Assembly (NCBI RefSeq): GCF_014269035.2
Contig: NZ_JABWRP020000001.1
Location: forward strand, 62,001 to 126,000
Source of the DNA: Pseudomonas vlassakiae
GTDB taxonomy: Bacteria > Pseudomonadota > Gammaproteobacteria > Pseudomonadales > Pseudomonadaceae
DNA length: 64,000 nucleotides
Direction of reading: 5' to 3'
This document shows, piece after piece, positions 9,788 through 18,707 of the stretch. The notes under the pieces were generated by a model, which saw only the letters and a list, made by a program, of their open reading frames with translations, was not told the DNA's origin and made no database searches. Within the stretch, counting starts at the first letter, position 1. The number at the start of each line of letters is the position of its first letter. A program made the translations under genes and the position numbers.

Positions 9788-10309
9788 ATGCGCAACCTGA
9801 TTCTCGGCGGCGCCCGCTCGGGCAAGAGCCGCCTGGCCGAGCAACTGGCCGGCAACTGCGGTCTGCCGGTTACCTACATCGCCACCAGCGAGCCGCTGGA
9901 TGGCGAAATGAACGAGCGCGTGCGCCTGCACCGCCAGCGCCGGCCTGATGACTGGGGGCTGATCGAAGAACCCTTGGCCCTGGCTGCCGTGCTGCGCGCA
10001 GAAGCCGCCGCAGGCCGATGCCTGCTGGTGGACTGCCTGACCTTGTGGCTGACCAACCTGCTGATGCTCGAAGATCCGCAGCGGCTCGCCGCGGAGCGCG
10101 ATGCGCTGCTCGACTGCCTGGAGCAGCTGCCCGGCACAATCATCCTGGTCAGCAACGAAACCGGCCTGGGCGTGGTGCCCATGGGCGAGCTGACCCGCCG
10201 TTACGTCGACCTGGCCGGCTGGCTGCACCAGGCCGTTGCCGAACGCTGCCAACGCGTGGTACTGACCGTGGCCGGCCTACCTCTCATGCTCAAAGGACCC
10301 GCTCTATGA
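9788..10309 (+). CDS. cobP: Adenosylcobinamide kinase/guanylyltransferase (CobP/CobU)
   Basis: 173 residues. The bifunctional enzyme phosphorylates adenosylcobinamide and transfers GMP from GTP to activate it for loop assembly. The P-loop is GGARSGKS at residues 6-13; HRQRRPDDW carries the His that is guanylylated in the family, and [12 protein letters not shown] and [11 protein letters not shown] are conserved. ATG 9788 starts one base after the cobQ stop, while the open frame extends upstream only as an artefact. The stop overlaps the cobT start (ATGA). Confidence 0.95.
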   Translation: MRNLILGGARSGKSRLAEQLAGNCGLPVTYIATSEPLDGEMNERVRLHRQRRPDDWGLIEEPLALAAVLRAEAAAGRCLLVDCLTLWLTNLLMLEDPQRLAAERDALLDCLEQLPGTIILVSNETGLGVVPMGELTRRYVDLAGWLHQAVAERCQRVVLTVAGLPLMLKGPAL

Positions 10310-11361
10310 ACCAAGCCTGGTGGCGTGATGCCTGCCAACCTCTCGACAATGCCGCCATGGACCAGGCCCGCGCCCGTCAGCAGCAGCTGACCAAACCTGC
10401 CGGCTCGCTCGGCCAGCTGGAGGGCCTGGCCGTGCAATTGGCTGGCCTGCAAGGCTGCGAGCGGCCTGTCCTGGATCAGGTCGCCATCAGCCTCTTTGCG
10501 GGCGACCACGGCGTGGTCGAAGAGGGCATTTCGGCCTATCCACAGGCAGTCACCGGGCAGATGCTGCGCAACTTCGTGGGGGGGGGCGCGGCGATCAGCG
10601 TGCTGGCCCGCCAGCTGCAGGCCAGCCTTGACCTGGTCGACCTGGGCACGATCGATCCTGAGCTGGAACTGCCAGGGGTGCTGCACCTGTGCCTGGGCGC
10701 CGGCACCGCCAACTTCGCCCGCCAGCCGGCGATGACCGATGCCCAGCTGCAGGCTGCTTTGCAGGCGGGGCGTGACAGCGCCTTGCGTGCAGCGGCCAAG
10801 GGCGCTCAGCTGTTCATCGGCGGCGAGATGGGCATCGGCAACACCTCTGCCGCAGCCGCCCTGGCCAGCACCTTGCTGGCCTGCCCGGCACATGAGTTGA
10901 GCGGGCCGGGTACCGGCCTGGACAGCGCTGGTGTTCGCCATAAGGCCGACGTGATCGAGCGCGCCTTGGCGCTGCACGGCCTGCGCGCCGACGAGCCGCT
11001 GCGGGCGCTGGCCTGTGTCGGTGGCTTCGAGATCGCTGCGCTGACCGGTGCCTACCTGGCCTGCGCCCAGCAAGGTATCGCCGTGCTGGTGGATGGCTTC
11101 ATCTGCAGCGTCGCGGCATTGCTGGCGGTGCGCCTCAATCCGCAGAGCCGTGACTGGTTGCTGTTCGCGCACCAAGGTGCCGAACCTGGGCACCAGGCCG
11201 TGCTCGCGGCGCTGCAGGCCCAACCATTGCTGGCGCTGGGCCTGCGCCTGGGCGAGGGCAGTGGCGCCGCCCTGGCAGTGCCACTGATGCGCCTGGCCTG
11301 CGCCCTGCACGGGCAGATGGCGACCTTCGCCGAAGCGGCGGTGGCGGACCGCCCGGCATGA
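10306..11361 (+). CDS. cobT: Nicotinate-nucleotide--dimethylbenzimidazole phosphoribosyltransferase
   Basis: 351 residues. It activates DMB to alpha-ribazole phosphate using nicotinate mononucleotide. Typical segments are [45 protein letters not shown], and the C-terminal [13 protein letters not shown]. The glycine loop is encoded by a run of nine G at 10578-10586, a possible slippage site, although the frame is intact here. It overlaps cobP and the downstream phosphatase gene by 4 nt each. Confidence 0.96.
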   Translation: MNQAWWRDACQPLDNAAMDQARARQQQLTKPAGSLGQLEGLAVQLAGLQGCERPVLDQVAISLFAGDHGVVEEGISAYPQAVTGQMLRNFVGGGAAISVLARQLQASLDLVDLGTIDPELELPGVLHLCLGAGTANFARQPAMTDAQLQAALQAGRDSALRAAAKGAQLFIGGEMGIGNTSAAAALASTLLACPAHELSGPGTGLDSAGVRHKADVIERALALHGLRADEPLRALACVGGFEIAALTGAYLACAQQGIAVLVDGFICSVAALLAVRLNPQSRDWLLFAHQGAEPGHQAVLAALQAQPLLALGLRLGEGSGAALAVPLMRLACALHGQMATFAEAAVADRPA

Positions 11362-11915
11362 TCCTCGACCTGCTGCGCCACGGTGAAACCGAGCAGGGCG
11401 GCGGCCTGCGCGGCAGCCTGGACGATGCCTTGACCGACAAGGGCTGGGGCCAGATGCGCGAAGCGCTGGCAGGCGCTGGCCCCTGGGATGTGCTGGTCAG
11501 TTCGCCATTGCAGCGCTGTGCGCGTTTTGCCGAGCAACTGGGCATGCCGGTTCAGCTCGAAGCCGATTTGCAAGAGCTGCATTTCGGCGAGTGGGAAGGG
11601 CGCAGTGCGTTGCAGATCATGCAAACGCAGGCTGACGAGCTTGGCCGTTTCTGGGCCGACCCGTACAGCTACACGCCGCCCGCAGGGGAGCCTGTCGTGG
11701 CTTTTGCCGAGCGTGTGCTGGCTGCCGTCGAGCGCCTGCGCCAGCAGCATGCCGGAAAGCGCGTGCTGCTGGTCACCCATGGCGGCGTCATGCGGCTGCT
11801 GCTGGCGCGGGCCCGCGGGCTGCCCAGGGAGCAGTTGCTGCAGGTCGAGGTTGGCCATGGCGCCCTGATGCGCCTGGCGGTGGACGCAGATGGCGTGATG
11901 CTCGAGGTGCTTTGA
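11358..11915 (+). CDS. cobC: Alpha-ribazole phosphatase (histidine phosphatase family)
   Basis: 185 residues. The phosphohistidine motif [11 protein letters not shown] is at residues 5-15, and a second His lies in [13 protein letters not shown]. In this setting it most likely removes the phosphate from alpha-ribazole-5'-phosphate or adenosylcobalamin-5'-phosphate. The family also includes phosphoglycerate mutases, so the specific call rests on its position between cobT and cobS. Translationally coupled to cobT by 4 nt. Confidence 0.88.
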   Translation: MILDLLRHGETEQGGGLRGSLDDALTDKGWGQMREALAGAGPWDVLVSSPLQRCARFAEQLGMPVQLEADLQELHFGEWEGRSALQIMQTQADELGRFWADPYSYTPPAGEPVVAFAERVLAAVERLRQQHAGKRVLLVTHGGVMRLLLARARGLPREQLLQVEVGHGALMRLAVDADGVMLEVL

Positions 11916-11916
11916 C

Positions 11917-12645
11917 ATGCTGCCGTTCTGGATTGCCCTGCAGTTTCTGAGCAGTCTGCCGGTGCGTTTGCCGGGGATGCCCGAACCGCGGGAAATGGGC
12001 CGTTCGTTGTTGTATTACCCGCTGGTAGGGTTGCTGTTCGGCCTGTTGCTGTGGCTGGCCAGCCATCTGCTGCAAGGTGCTGCGGCGCCGTTGCACGCGG
12101 CGCTGTTGCTGACGCTGTGGGTGTCGCTCAGTGGCGCGTTGCACCTGGATGGCCTGGCCGACAGTGCCGATGCCTGGCTTGGTGGCTTCGGGGATCGGGA
12201 GCGCACCTTGCAGATCATGAAAGATCCACGCAGCGGGCCGATAGCCGTGGTCACGCTGGTGCTGGTATTGCTGCTGAAATTCTGTGCCCTGTGGGTACTG
12301 GTGGAGCAGGGCGCTGGCATGGCATTGCTGCTGGCGCCGATTGTGGGGCGGGCGGCGATGCTCGGATTGTTCCTCGGCACACCTTACGTGCGTCGCGGGG
12401 GCCTGGGGCAGGCACTCGCCGAGCACTTGCCGCGGCGTACGGCCGTGTGGGTCCTGCTGGCCAGTCTGCTGATGTGTTTGCTGGTAGGGGGTACGCGTGT
12501 GATCTTGCCGATGCTGGCGGCGATCGCAGTATTCATCGCATTGCGCCGGTTGATGTGCAGGCGACTGGGTGGGACCACGGGTGATACCGCAGGCGCCCTG
12601 TTGGAGGTTGTGGAATTGACTGTGCTGCTGGGCTTGGCAATTTGA
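11917..12645 (+). CDS. cobS: Adenosylcobinamide-GDP ribazoletransferase (cobalamin synthase)
   Basis: 242 residues of a polytopic membrane enzyme joining AdoCbi-GDP to alpha-ribazole (phosphate), the last assembly step. The sequence starts at the membrane (LPFWIALQFLSSLPV), has the conserved LHLDGLADSADAWLGG acidic motif near residue 75 and KDPRSGPIAVV after it, then several hydrophobic helices. It begins one base after the phosphatase stop and closes the operon. No strong intrinsic terminator follows in the 146 bp before the next gene. Named cobV in P. denitrificans. Confidence 0.95.
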   Translation: MLPFWIALQFLSSLPVRLPGMPEPREMGRSLLYYPLVGLLFGLLLWLASHLLQGAAAPLHAALLLTLWVSLSGALHLDGLADSADAWLGGFGDRERTLQIMKDPRSGPIAVVTLVLVLLLKFCALWVLVEQGAGMALLLAPIVGRAAMLGLFLGTPYVRRGGLGQALAEHLPRRTAVWVLLASLLMCLLVGGTRVILPMLAAIAVFIALRRLMCRRLGGTTGDTAGALLEVVELTVLLGLAI

Positions 12646-12791
12646 GAACAGTCCTGCACAGCTCAGGGAGATTTCTTACGGATAAAACGTGCCGTCATTT
12701 TTCGGAAAACTGCTGAAAAAATTCAGGAAATGACGCTTTTTCTGCGGCTGTCTATCCTCGCGGCTTCTCTTCCACTGCGAAGGCATGGACA

Positions 12792-13970
12792 ATGCGACGA
12801 CTCCTGCTGGCCTTGTTACTGGTGACCGCTAGCGCCCCTGTCAAGGCGGCCGACCTGATCGACTTCTGGAATACCCCGCGCCACGGCGGCAACAGCTTCA
12901 ATCGCTTGCCACCGGATCAGGCCTATTTCGATGCACTGCGTGCGTACGGCGCGAGCTGGGTACGGCTGTCCTACGACAAGTGGAAGCCGGCGCAGCGTGA
13001 CTTCCTCCTGGGCAATGCGGACCGGTACGAGCAGCTGCCTGCCGCCGATCTCAAGCAACTTCGCGATACCCTGGACCGCGCGCACAGGGCGGGGCTCAAG
13101 GTGGTCATTGCACCGCTGTCGCTGCCTGGAATGCGCTGGTCACAGAATAACCAGGGGCAGTTCGATGACCGTCTTTGGCAAGGCAACGGTTACGCCCGGC
13201 AAGCGGACAGTTTCTGGCGAGACCTGGCCCGGGCCCTCGAAGACCATCCTGCCATTGCCGCCTACAACCTGATCAACGAACCTGCCCCCGAGAAGCTTGG
13301 CGGCCTGGCCGAGCATGCATCGCCTGAGCGCATGCAGCAGTGGTACGCACGGCAGAGGGGTGGGGCGCGTGACCTGCCTGCGCTGTACGCGCAACTGGTT
13401 GCGGCGATACGCGAAGTGGATGCCAGGACCCCAATCATGGTCGACGCTGGCTGGTACGCCAGTGCCGACGCTTTCGGTTATTGGCAAGCGCCCTTGCAGG
13501 ATGATCGCGTGCTCTACAGCGTGCACATGTATGAACCCTATTCGGCTACCAGTGCGCCAAACCTGTTGCGCAAGCCCCCGATCAGTTATCCCGGCCCAGC
13601 GCCGTTCGCCGGTGACATTCAGCAATGGGACGCCGAACGGGTTCGTCAGTATCTGGACCTGCCGTTGGCCTGGATGGAGCGCATGAGGCTGCCGCGCTCC
13701 CGGCTGGTGGTAGGCGAGTTTGGATGCATGCGGCGGCTGCCCGGTTGCAGTGAGTACCTCGATGATGTCCTTTCGGTCATGGACCGGCATCGGTTGCACT
13801 GGGCGTTCTACAGCTTCCGCGAAGATAGCTGGGATGGCATGGACTACGAGCTGGGATCGGCAAAGGTGCCATGGCGATATTGGCAAGCGATCGAGCACGG
13901 TACGCCCGACCCCTTGGCACGCAAGGCCACGGCAGAATTCGAGCCGATCCGGCGACGCTTGGCAGATTGA
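12792..13970 (+). CDS. Secreted glycoside hydrolase family 5 (cellulase-like)
   Basis: 392 residues with a Sec signal peptide (MRRLLLALLLVTASAPVKAA). The body is a TIM-barrel glycosidase of clan GH-A type: the acid/base Glu163 sits in YNLINEP and the nucleophile Glu309 in VVGEFGC. The family cleaves beta-1,4- or beta-1,3-glucans; the substrate cannot be read from the sequence. It stands alone between cobS and a MarR/MFS pair with a 146 bp upstream gap, so it probably has its own promoter. ATG 12792 is preceded by GAAGG. Confidence 0.85.
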   Translation: MRRLLLALLLVTASAPVKAADLIDFWNTPRHGGNSFNRLPPDQAYFDALRAYGASWVRLSYDKWKPAQRDFLLGNADRYEQLPAADLKQLRDTLDRAHRAGLKVVIAPLSLPGMRWSQNNQGQFDDRLWQGNGYARQADSFWRDLARALEDHPAIAAYNLINEPAPEKLGGLAEHASPERMQQWYARQRGGARDLPALYAQLVAAIREVDARTPIMVDAGWYASADAFGYWQAPLQDDRVLYSVHMYEPYSATSAPNLLRKPPISYPGPAPFAGDIQQWDAERVRQYLDLPLAWMERMRLPRSRLVVGEFGCMRRLPGCSEYLDDVLSVMDRHRLHWAFYSFREDSWDGMDYELGSAKVPWRYWQAIEHGTPDPLARKATAEFEPIRRRLAD

Positions 13971-13993
13971 AATTTCTTGCAACCACCCAGATG

Positions 13994-14010
13994 CGGGTAT
14001 ATACACGTAT
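13994..14010 (+). promoter_or_regulatory. Probable MarR operator upstream of the regulator gene
   Basis: CGGGTATATACACGTAT lies directly before the marR start. It matches the site at 14435-14450 (CGGGTATAGACCCGTA) at nearly every position, and the second copy is the better palindrome. A shared operator in front of both the regulator and its MFS neighbour suggests autoregulation plus control of the transporter. Confidence 0.5.
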
Positions 14011-14012
14011 CC

Positions 14013-14417
14013 ATGTTGACCAGTGAATGCATCTGTACCCATCTGCGTCGCGCCGCCCGCGGGGTGAGCCGACATTACGACGAGGCCCTTGCCGGCTTCG
14101 GCATCAATGTCGCCCAGTTTTCCCTGCTGCGTCACCTGCAACGGCTTGATCGCCCGAGTATCACCACGCTGGCCGAGGCAATGGGCCTGGAGCGTAGTAC
14201 CTTGGGTCGCAACCTGCGCGTGCTGGAGGCTGAAGGCCTGGTAGCCCTCGCCGATGGCGATGACCAGCGCAACCGCGTGGTATTGCTGACCGAGGCGGGT
14301 GCGGCACGCCTGAGGGCGGCCCATCCTGCCTGGGAGCAGGCGCAGTTGAAGTTGGTCGGGCAGTTGGGCGAAGGGCAGCGTGACGAGCTGATACGTTTGC
14401 TGGAGCGGCTTGCCTGA
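14013..14417 (+). CDS. MarR-family transcriptional regulator
   Basis: 134 residues from ATG 14013; a longer frame from 13977 would run through the operator-like site and is rejected. The winged helix is clear: INVAQFSLLRHL, then ITTLAEAMGLERSTLGRNLRVLEAEGLV as the recognition region, and DDQRNRVVLLTEAG as the wing. Members usually repress a neighbouring efflux or catabolic gene until a small aromatic or drug-like ligand binds. The MFS gene 63 bp downstream, with the same operator-like sequence, is the likely target. Confidence 0.9.
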   Translation: MLTSECICTHLRRAARGVSRHYDEALAGFGINVAQFSLLRHLQRLDRPSITTLAEAMGLERSTLGRNLRVLEAEGLVALADGDDQRNRVVLLTEAGAARLRAAHPAWEQAQLKLVGQLGEGQRDELIRLLERLA

Positions 14418-14434
14418 GTCATCACGATTAGAAG

Positions 14435-14450
14435 CGGGTATAGACCCGTA
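14435..14450 (+). promoter_or_regulatory. Second MarR operator copy, before the MFS gene
   Basis: CGGGTATAGACCCGTA has the inverted arms CGGGT and ACCCG around ATAG. It lies between the marR stop and the MFS start and repeats the sequence in front of marR. Confidence 0.5.
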
Positions 14451-14480
14451 CAACCTTGCGATGTGCTGGAGATAACGACA

Positions 14481-15683
14481 ATGACTTCGGTGTGGCGAAC
14501 CAGCGGGTGGGTACTTGCGGGGGCGGCCTTTATCCTGGCGCTGTCCCTGGGTGTGCGGCACGGTTTTGGCCTGTTCCTGGCTCCGATGAGCGGCGAGTTT
14601 GGCTGGGGCCGCGGGGTGTTCGCCTTTGCCATTGCCCTGCAGAACCTGGTCTGGGGCCTGGCGCAGCCGTTCGCCGGTGCGCTGGCCGACCGCCTGGGTG
14701 CGGCGCGGGTCGTCATCATGGGGGGCTTTCTTTATGCCGCTGGCCTGTTGTTGATGAGTACCGCCGATTCGGCCTGGTCGCTGTCGCTCAGCGCGGGCCT
14801 GCTGATCGGTATCGGCCTGTCCGGCACCTCTTTCTCGGTGATCCTCGGTGTGGTCGGCCGCGCCGTTCCAGCGGAAAAACGCAGCATGGCCATGGGTATT
14901 GCCAGTGCTGCCGGTTCCTTTGGCCAGTTCGCCATGCTTCCCGGTACCCTTGGCCTCATCGAATGGCTGGGTTGGTCGTCGGCGCTGCTGGTGCTTGGCT
15001 TGCTGGTGGCGCTGATCGTGCCTTTTGTCGGCCTGCTGCGTGATCGCCCGCTGGCCAGTCAGGGGGCGGAGCAGACATTGAACGAGGCCCTGCGCGAGGC
15101 GTGTTCGCACTCCGGCTTCTGGCTGCTTGCGCTGGGCTTCTTCGTCTGTGGCTTCCAGGTGGTCTTCATTGGCGTACACCTGCCGGCCTACCTGGTCGAC
15201 CAGCACCTGCCGGCGACCACCGGCACCACGGTGCTGGCACTGGTCGGGTTGTTCAACATCGTGGGGACCTACACCGCTGGCTGGCTGGGCGGGCGCATGT
15301 CCAAGCCGCGCTTGCTGACGGCGTTGTACCTGCTGCGTGCCGTGGTGATTGCGCTGTTCCTGTGGGTGCCGGTGACTCAGTTCAGTGCCTACCTGTTCGG
15401 TATCGCCATGGGGCTGCTCTGGCTGTCCACGGTGCCGTTGACCAATGGCACCGTGGCCACCGTATTCGGCGTGCGCAACCTGTCGATGCTTGGCGGCATC
15501 GTCTTCCTGTTCCACCAGTTGGGCGCTTTCCTCGGTGGCTGGCTGGGGGGCGTCGTCTACGACCAGACCGGCAGCTATGACGTGGTGTGGCAGATTTCGA
15601 TTCTGCTCAGTGTGCTGGCTGCCGCGCTCAACTGGCCGGTGCGAGAGCGGCCAGTCGCCCGCCTGCAGGCGCAGGCGGTATGA
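14481..15683 (+). CDS. MFS transporter (monocarboxylate-type)
   Basis: About 400 residues with twelve predicted hydrophobic segments. I chose ATG 14481 because GGAG lies nine bases upstream; a GTG at 14463 is the alternative. The sequence resembles the MCT/oxalate-formate-like branch (LGVRHGFGLFLAPM, GWGRGVFAFAIALQNL, LADRLGAARVV). It exports or imports a small organic acid or similar compound, and the substrate is not readable. It sits behind a MarR gene with a matching operator and overlaps a 40-residue membrane ORF by 4 nt. Confidence 0.88.
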   Translation: MTSVWRTSGWVLAGAAFILALSLGVRHGFGLFLAPMSGEFGWGRGVFAFAIALQNLVWGLAQPFAGALADRLGAARVVIMGGFLYAAGLLLMSTADSAWSLSLSAGLLIGIGLSGTSFSVILGVVGRAVPAEKRSMAMGIASAAGSFGQFAMLPGTLGLIEWLGWSSALLVLGLLVALIVPFVGLLRDRPLASQGAEQTLNEALREACSHSGFWLLALGFFVCGFQVVFIGVHLPAYLVDQHLPATTGTTVLALVGLFNIVGTYTAGWLGGRMSKPRLLTALYLLRAVVIALFLWVPVTQFSAYLFGIAMGLLWLSTVPLTNGTVATVFGVRNLSMLGGIVFLFHQLGAFLGGWLGGVVYDQTGSYDVVWQISILLSVLAAALNWPVRERPVARLQAQAV

Positions 15684-15802
15684 ACCGTTACCTGGCCCGC
15701 GGACTGTCGCTGGCGGCTGCTGCGCTGTTGCTGGCGCTGGTGTGGTGGGGCTGGCGGCGGGGTGGAATGGCGTTGATGCAGTTGGGCATGAGCGTTTGTT
15801 AA
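15680..15802 (+). CDS. Small membrane protein coupled to the MFS gene
   Basis: 40 residues, MNRYLARGLSLAAAALLLAL and onward, with one hydrophobic helix followed by a basic WRRGG turn. The ATG overlaps the MFS stop (ATGA), the same coupling seen in known operons here. It could be a small transporter accessory subunit. It is too short for homology by eye, and the call rests on coupling and membrane character. Confidence 0.5.
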   Translation: MNRYLARGLSLAAAALLLALVWWGWRRGGMALMQLGMSVC

Positions 15803-15848
15803 GCGCTACCCTGCAAGTTCAAGGATTGTCTTGCAGGAGGAATGAATC

Positions 15849-16400
15849 ATGCGTGCCCAATGGTTGACGATGCCGCTGCTGGCTTTGCTGGCCGCCAGTT
15901 CCAGCTGGGCTGCCGATTGCCCGGCGCTGTTGCAGGGCAGTTTGCCTGAGTTGCGTGGCAAGGGGCAGGTCGACCTGTGCCAGCGCTTCGGCGGCAAGCC
16001 GCTGGTGGTGGTCAATACGGCCAGTTACTGCGGGTTTGCGCCGCAGTTCGAAGGGCTGGAGGCGACCTACAAGGCGTACCACGAGCAGGGGCTGGAAATG
16101 CTCGGGGTGCCGTCCAACGACTTCAAGCAGGAAGATGCCGACAGCGAGAAGACTGCCAAGGTCTGTTACGCCAATTATGGGGTGACCTTCACCATGACCA
16201 AGACCCAGGCGGTGCGCGGCAAGGATGCGATACCGCTGTTTGCCGAGCTGGCGAGCCAGAGCAGCGCGCCGAAGTGGAATTTCTACAAGTACGTGGTGGA
16301 TCGTCAGGGCAAGGTGATCGGCAACTTCTCGAGCCTGACCAAACCCGATGATCCCGCCTTCAGGGCTGCGATAGAGAAGGCGATAGCCTCGCATCCGTAG
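15849..16400 (+). CDS. Exported glutathione peroxidase-family protein
   Basis: 183 residues with a signal peptide ([17 protein letters not shown]), so it acts in the periplasm. The peroxidatic Cys is in VNTASYCGF; the conserved Trp lies in PKWNFYKY. The position usually holding Gln (CNQF) reads SNDF, as in many bacterial thiol-dependent homologues, which generally use thioredoxin rather than glutathione. It would reduce hydrogen peroxide or lipid peroxides. GGAGG precedes ATG 15849 closely. Confidence 0.9.
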   Translation: MRAQWLTMPLLALLAASSSWAADCPALLQGSLPELRGKGQVDLCQRFGGKPLVVVNTASYCGFAPQFEGLEATYKAYHEQGLEMLGVPSNDFKQEDADSEKTAKVCYANYGVTFTMTKTQAVRGKDAIPLFAELASQSSAPKWNFYKYVVDRQGKVIGNFSSLTKPDDPAFRAAIEKAIASHP

Positions 16401-16402
16401 GG

Positions 16403-16522
16403 GTGGAGCGCCATCTGCAAGTGCGCCTGCTCAGCCGCACCACCCGCAGCATGGCGCTGACGCCAGCCTTCATGGATTACCTGCGTGAGTCCTTGGGCGA
16501 CAGCTGGCAGGTGCAGGCATGA
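16403..16522 (+). pseudogene. LysR-family regulator remnant with internal deletion
   Basis: The 39 residues directly after the peroxidase stop begin VERHLQVRLLSRTTRSMALTP, which matches the end of a LysR helix-turn-helix region. They jump at once to FMDYLRESLGDSWQVQA, typical of the extreme C-terminus of LysR proteins. About 220 residues are missing between, and the first ~30 are absent too. It has no start signal of its own and is best read as debris of a deleted regulator. Confidence 0.7.
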
Positions 16523-16524
16523 AA

Positions 16525-16545
16525 AAACCGCCACGAGGGCGGTTT
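16525..16545. terminator. Bidirectional terminator between the LysR remnant and fadL
   Basis: AAACCGCC pairs with GGCGGTTT around a five-base loop. A-rich sequence precedes it and TTTATT follows, so it can act on both strands: for the peroxidase transcript from the left and for fadL from the right. Confidence 0.75.
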
Positions 16546-16564
16546 ATTCATGCTGCGGTACGAA

Positions 16565-17830
16565 TCAGAAGCGGTAGGTGAGCGAGGCACCGATACCGTG
16601 TGCGCTGTTCTCGTACTTGGCCTGGTAGCGGCCCTTGGTTGGGCTTGCCAGGTTGACCTTGGTGTCCTCTTCCCACAGGTAGGAGTAGGCCACGTCGATG
16701 GTCATGTCGTCGCTTGGGCTCCAGCCAGCGCCGATGCTGATCGCCTTGCGATCACCGGTAGGAATGCGCGGCGAGCGGTCGGTGTTGTTGGTTGGCGACT
16801 GGTCGACAGAGAAGCCGGTGCGCAGCACCCATTCCTTGTTTACCTTGTAGGAGGCGCCAATGGCGTGAGCCCAGGTATCGTGCCAGTTCTGCTCTTCGGT
16901 GATGGTGCCGAACTGGGCCCTCAGCGGTGCCGGGACGTCGTTGTTGACGGTGATGTTTTCCAGGCGGCTCCAGCGGGTCCAGGTGCTGCCGGCATACAGG
17001 GTCCACTGGTCGTCCAGTTCATGGGTGACCGAGAAGTCCACAGACTCAGGTGTCTTGATCTTCAGCGTGGCGTCGAACTTGCTGCCGCTGAAAGGCCCGA
17101 TCAGGGCGTTGTTGATCTTGGTGTCGCCTTCGAGTTTGTAGTCGACCATGGAGTGGTAGGTCAGGCCGACGCGGGTGCGGTCGGTGGCCTGCACCAGGAT
17201 CCCGATGTTGTAACCGACGGCAGTGTCGTCACCCTTGATCTTCACTTCGCCATCGTTCACGCCTGGGGAGCGCGGGTTGATGGTGTTCGAGCCCAGCTCG
17301 CCCTTGATGCGGTTGATGGTCGGGCCGAAACCGATCGACACCTTGTCGTTGAAGGCGTAGCTGACGGTAGGTTGGAAGGTGATGACCTCGACGTGGCTCT
17401 TCTTGCCCCAATAGCGAGCGGCGTCGCCACTGCCATAATCGGTAACCAGGCCGAATGGCACGTAAACGCCAAAGCCGACGCTCCAGTGCTCATCGATCGG
17501 TTTCACGTAGTAGCCCATTGGAACGCCAACGGTAGGCACCATGTCACCGTCGGTTTCGCCTGGCAGTGGGCGGCTGCCCGGGCCGGAAATGTCAGTCTTG
17601 GCAATTACAGCGGCTCCGCCCACGGTGACTTCCTGGCGTTTGAGGCGCGACATGCCTGCAGGGTTACCGTACACCGTGCTGGCGTCCTCGGCAGAAGAAG
17701 AACGACCTGCAAAGCCGGTACCCATGCCGCTGATGCTTTGTTCGTTAAGTGCGAAGCCGGCAGCGAACAATTGGCTGGATGCCAGGGCAACGGCTACGCC
17801 GAGGGAGGTTTTGAGCATTGCTTTTTTCAT
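16565..17830 (-). CDS. fadL: Long-chain fatty acid outer membrane transporter (FadL/OmpP1)
   Basis: 421 residues from the ATG at 17830, which follows AAGGAG; a longer frame to 17875 is not supported. A signal peptide (MKKAMLKTSLGVAVALASSQLFA) precedes GFALNEQS and GMGTGFAGRSSSAEDASTVYGNPAGMS, the hallmark N-terminal hatch of FadL. The C-terminus ends in aromatic YRF, as outer membrane barrels do. It takes up long-chain fatty acids or other hydrophobic compounds. Monocistronic, with a shared terminator downstream. Confidence 0.94.
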   Translation of the reverse strand: MKKAMLKTSLGVAVALASSQLFAAGFALNEQSISGMGTGFAGRSSSAEDASTVYGNPAGMSRLKRQEVTVGGAAVIAKTDISGPGSRPLPGETDGDMVPTVGVPMGYYVKPIDEHWSVGFGVYVPFGLVTDYGSGDAARYWGKKSHVEVITFQPTVSYAFNDKVSIGFGPTINRIKGELGSNTINPRSPGVNDGEVKIKGDDTAVGYNIGILVQATDRTRVGLTYHSMVDYKLEGDTKINNALIGPFSGSKFDATLKIKTPESVDFSVTHELDDQWTLYAGSTWTRWSRLENITVNNDVPAPLRAQFGTITEEQNWHDTWAHAIGASYKVNKEWVLRTGFSVDQSPTNNTDRSPRIPTGDRKAISIGAGWSPSDDMTIDVAYSYLWEEDTKVNLASPTKGRYQAKYENSAHGIGASLTYRF

Positions 17831-17976
17831 TATTAGAAACTCCTTGTGATCTCCGGGGCGAAAAGCTACCAACAAATGACGCGCCGCGCTATAGCCTGAA
17901 TTACAGGAGATCGCGCCGTTTTGTAGGACAATCCGACCAAAATTCCATTTTTTCTAACAAACGTGTAGGACGCTTC

Positions 17977-18459
17977 CTAAGATGCCTGTGGCAACTTCTG
18001 CTCAACGCACAAGTGCCAAGCTTGGGTAAAGTCGCGCAGGCGACCTTGCGGATGGAAAATCTGCCGCCAGATTCGAGCCAGGCCGAGCAAATCATCGGCC
18101 GCTGGCAGCGGCGTCGACTGCTCTTCGATGAGCATCCAGGCAATGGCAGTGGAGTAGCGCAGGTTGACCGTGAGTTCCAGGTGCGGTCCGCCGAGAAAGG
18201 CGTGCTGACTGGCCAGGCCGCGAACCAGGCTGGCCAACTCCGGGTCACGGGCAAGGAAATGATCCCAGATGGCTTGGTGACGGCTTTCGCCAATGCGGTA
18301 GAGGCCGTGGCCACGGCGATCGTGCAAGGCTGAACCGAGTGCCGACTGGCTGGCCGCGATACCGAGCAGAAGGGCCTCGGCGCTGGCGCAGTGGCGATTC
18401 AGATAGACCAGGGTAGGTCGGATCACATACTGACACAATTCATTCGCCGCGATACCCAT
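17977..18459 (-). CDS. Conserved hypothetical protein (160 aa)
   Basis: Begins MGIAANELCQYVIRP with GAGG shortly upstream. It is mostly helical by composition, with no signal peptide or clear membrane helix, and contains two Trp-rich segments (AIWDHFLARDPELASLVRGL and IAWMLIEEQ). Codon use fits the chromosome. I recognise no family with a known function. It lies upstream of fadL in the same direction, with 146 bp between them, so shared transcription is possible but not shown. Confidence 0.7.
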   Translation of the reverse strand: MGIAANELCQYVIRPTLVYLNRHCASAEALLLGIAASQSALGSALHDRRGHGLYRIGESRHQAIWDHFLARDPELASLVRGLASQHAFLGGPHLELTVNLRYSTAIAWMLIEEQSTPLPAADDLLGLARIWRQIFHPQGRLRDFTQAWHLCVEQKLPQAS

Positions 18460-18707
18460 GATGCCCTCGAGCAGTAAAGGGCCGACGGGCGCTGGAGCTT
18501 GGCAGCTGGTGATTGGTCAGGCCCGCCGGAAGCGGTAGGGACCGCTCGAGTTGAAGTGTAGTGTGATAATCGTGGTGTAAAGGGCTGTTTTTAAATCGAT
18601 TGCTGCCTGCCGCACGCTGCCATATGCCTGGCGGCAATTAGCACCAGAACGATCAGGCAGCTTGCGACAGGCGCCATTCAGCTTGTGAATACCCCGATAT
18701 TCGCCAC

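Noticed and set aside
13140..15515. Open frame of 791 codons on the minus strand across GH5, marR and MFS
   Set aside because: It spans three real genes and their promoters, and the composition is typical of antisense shadows.
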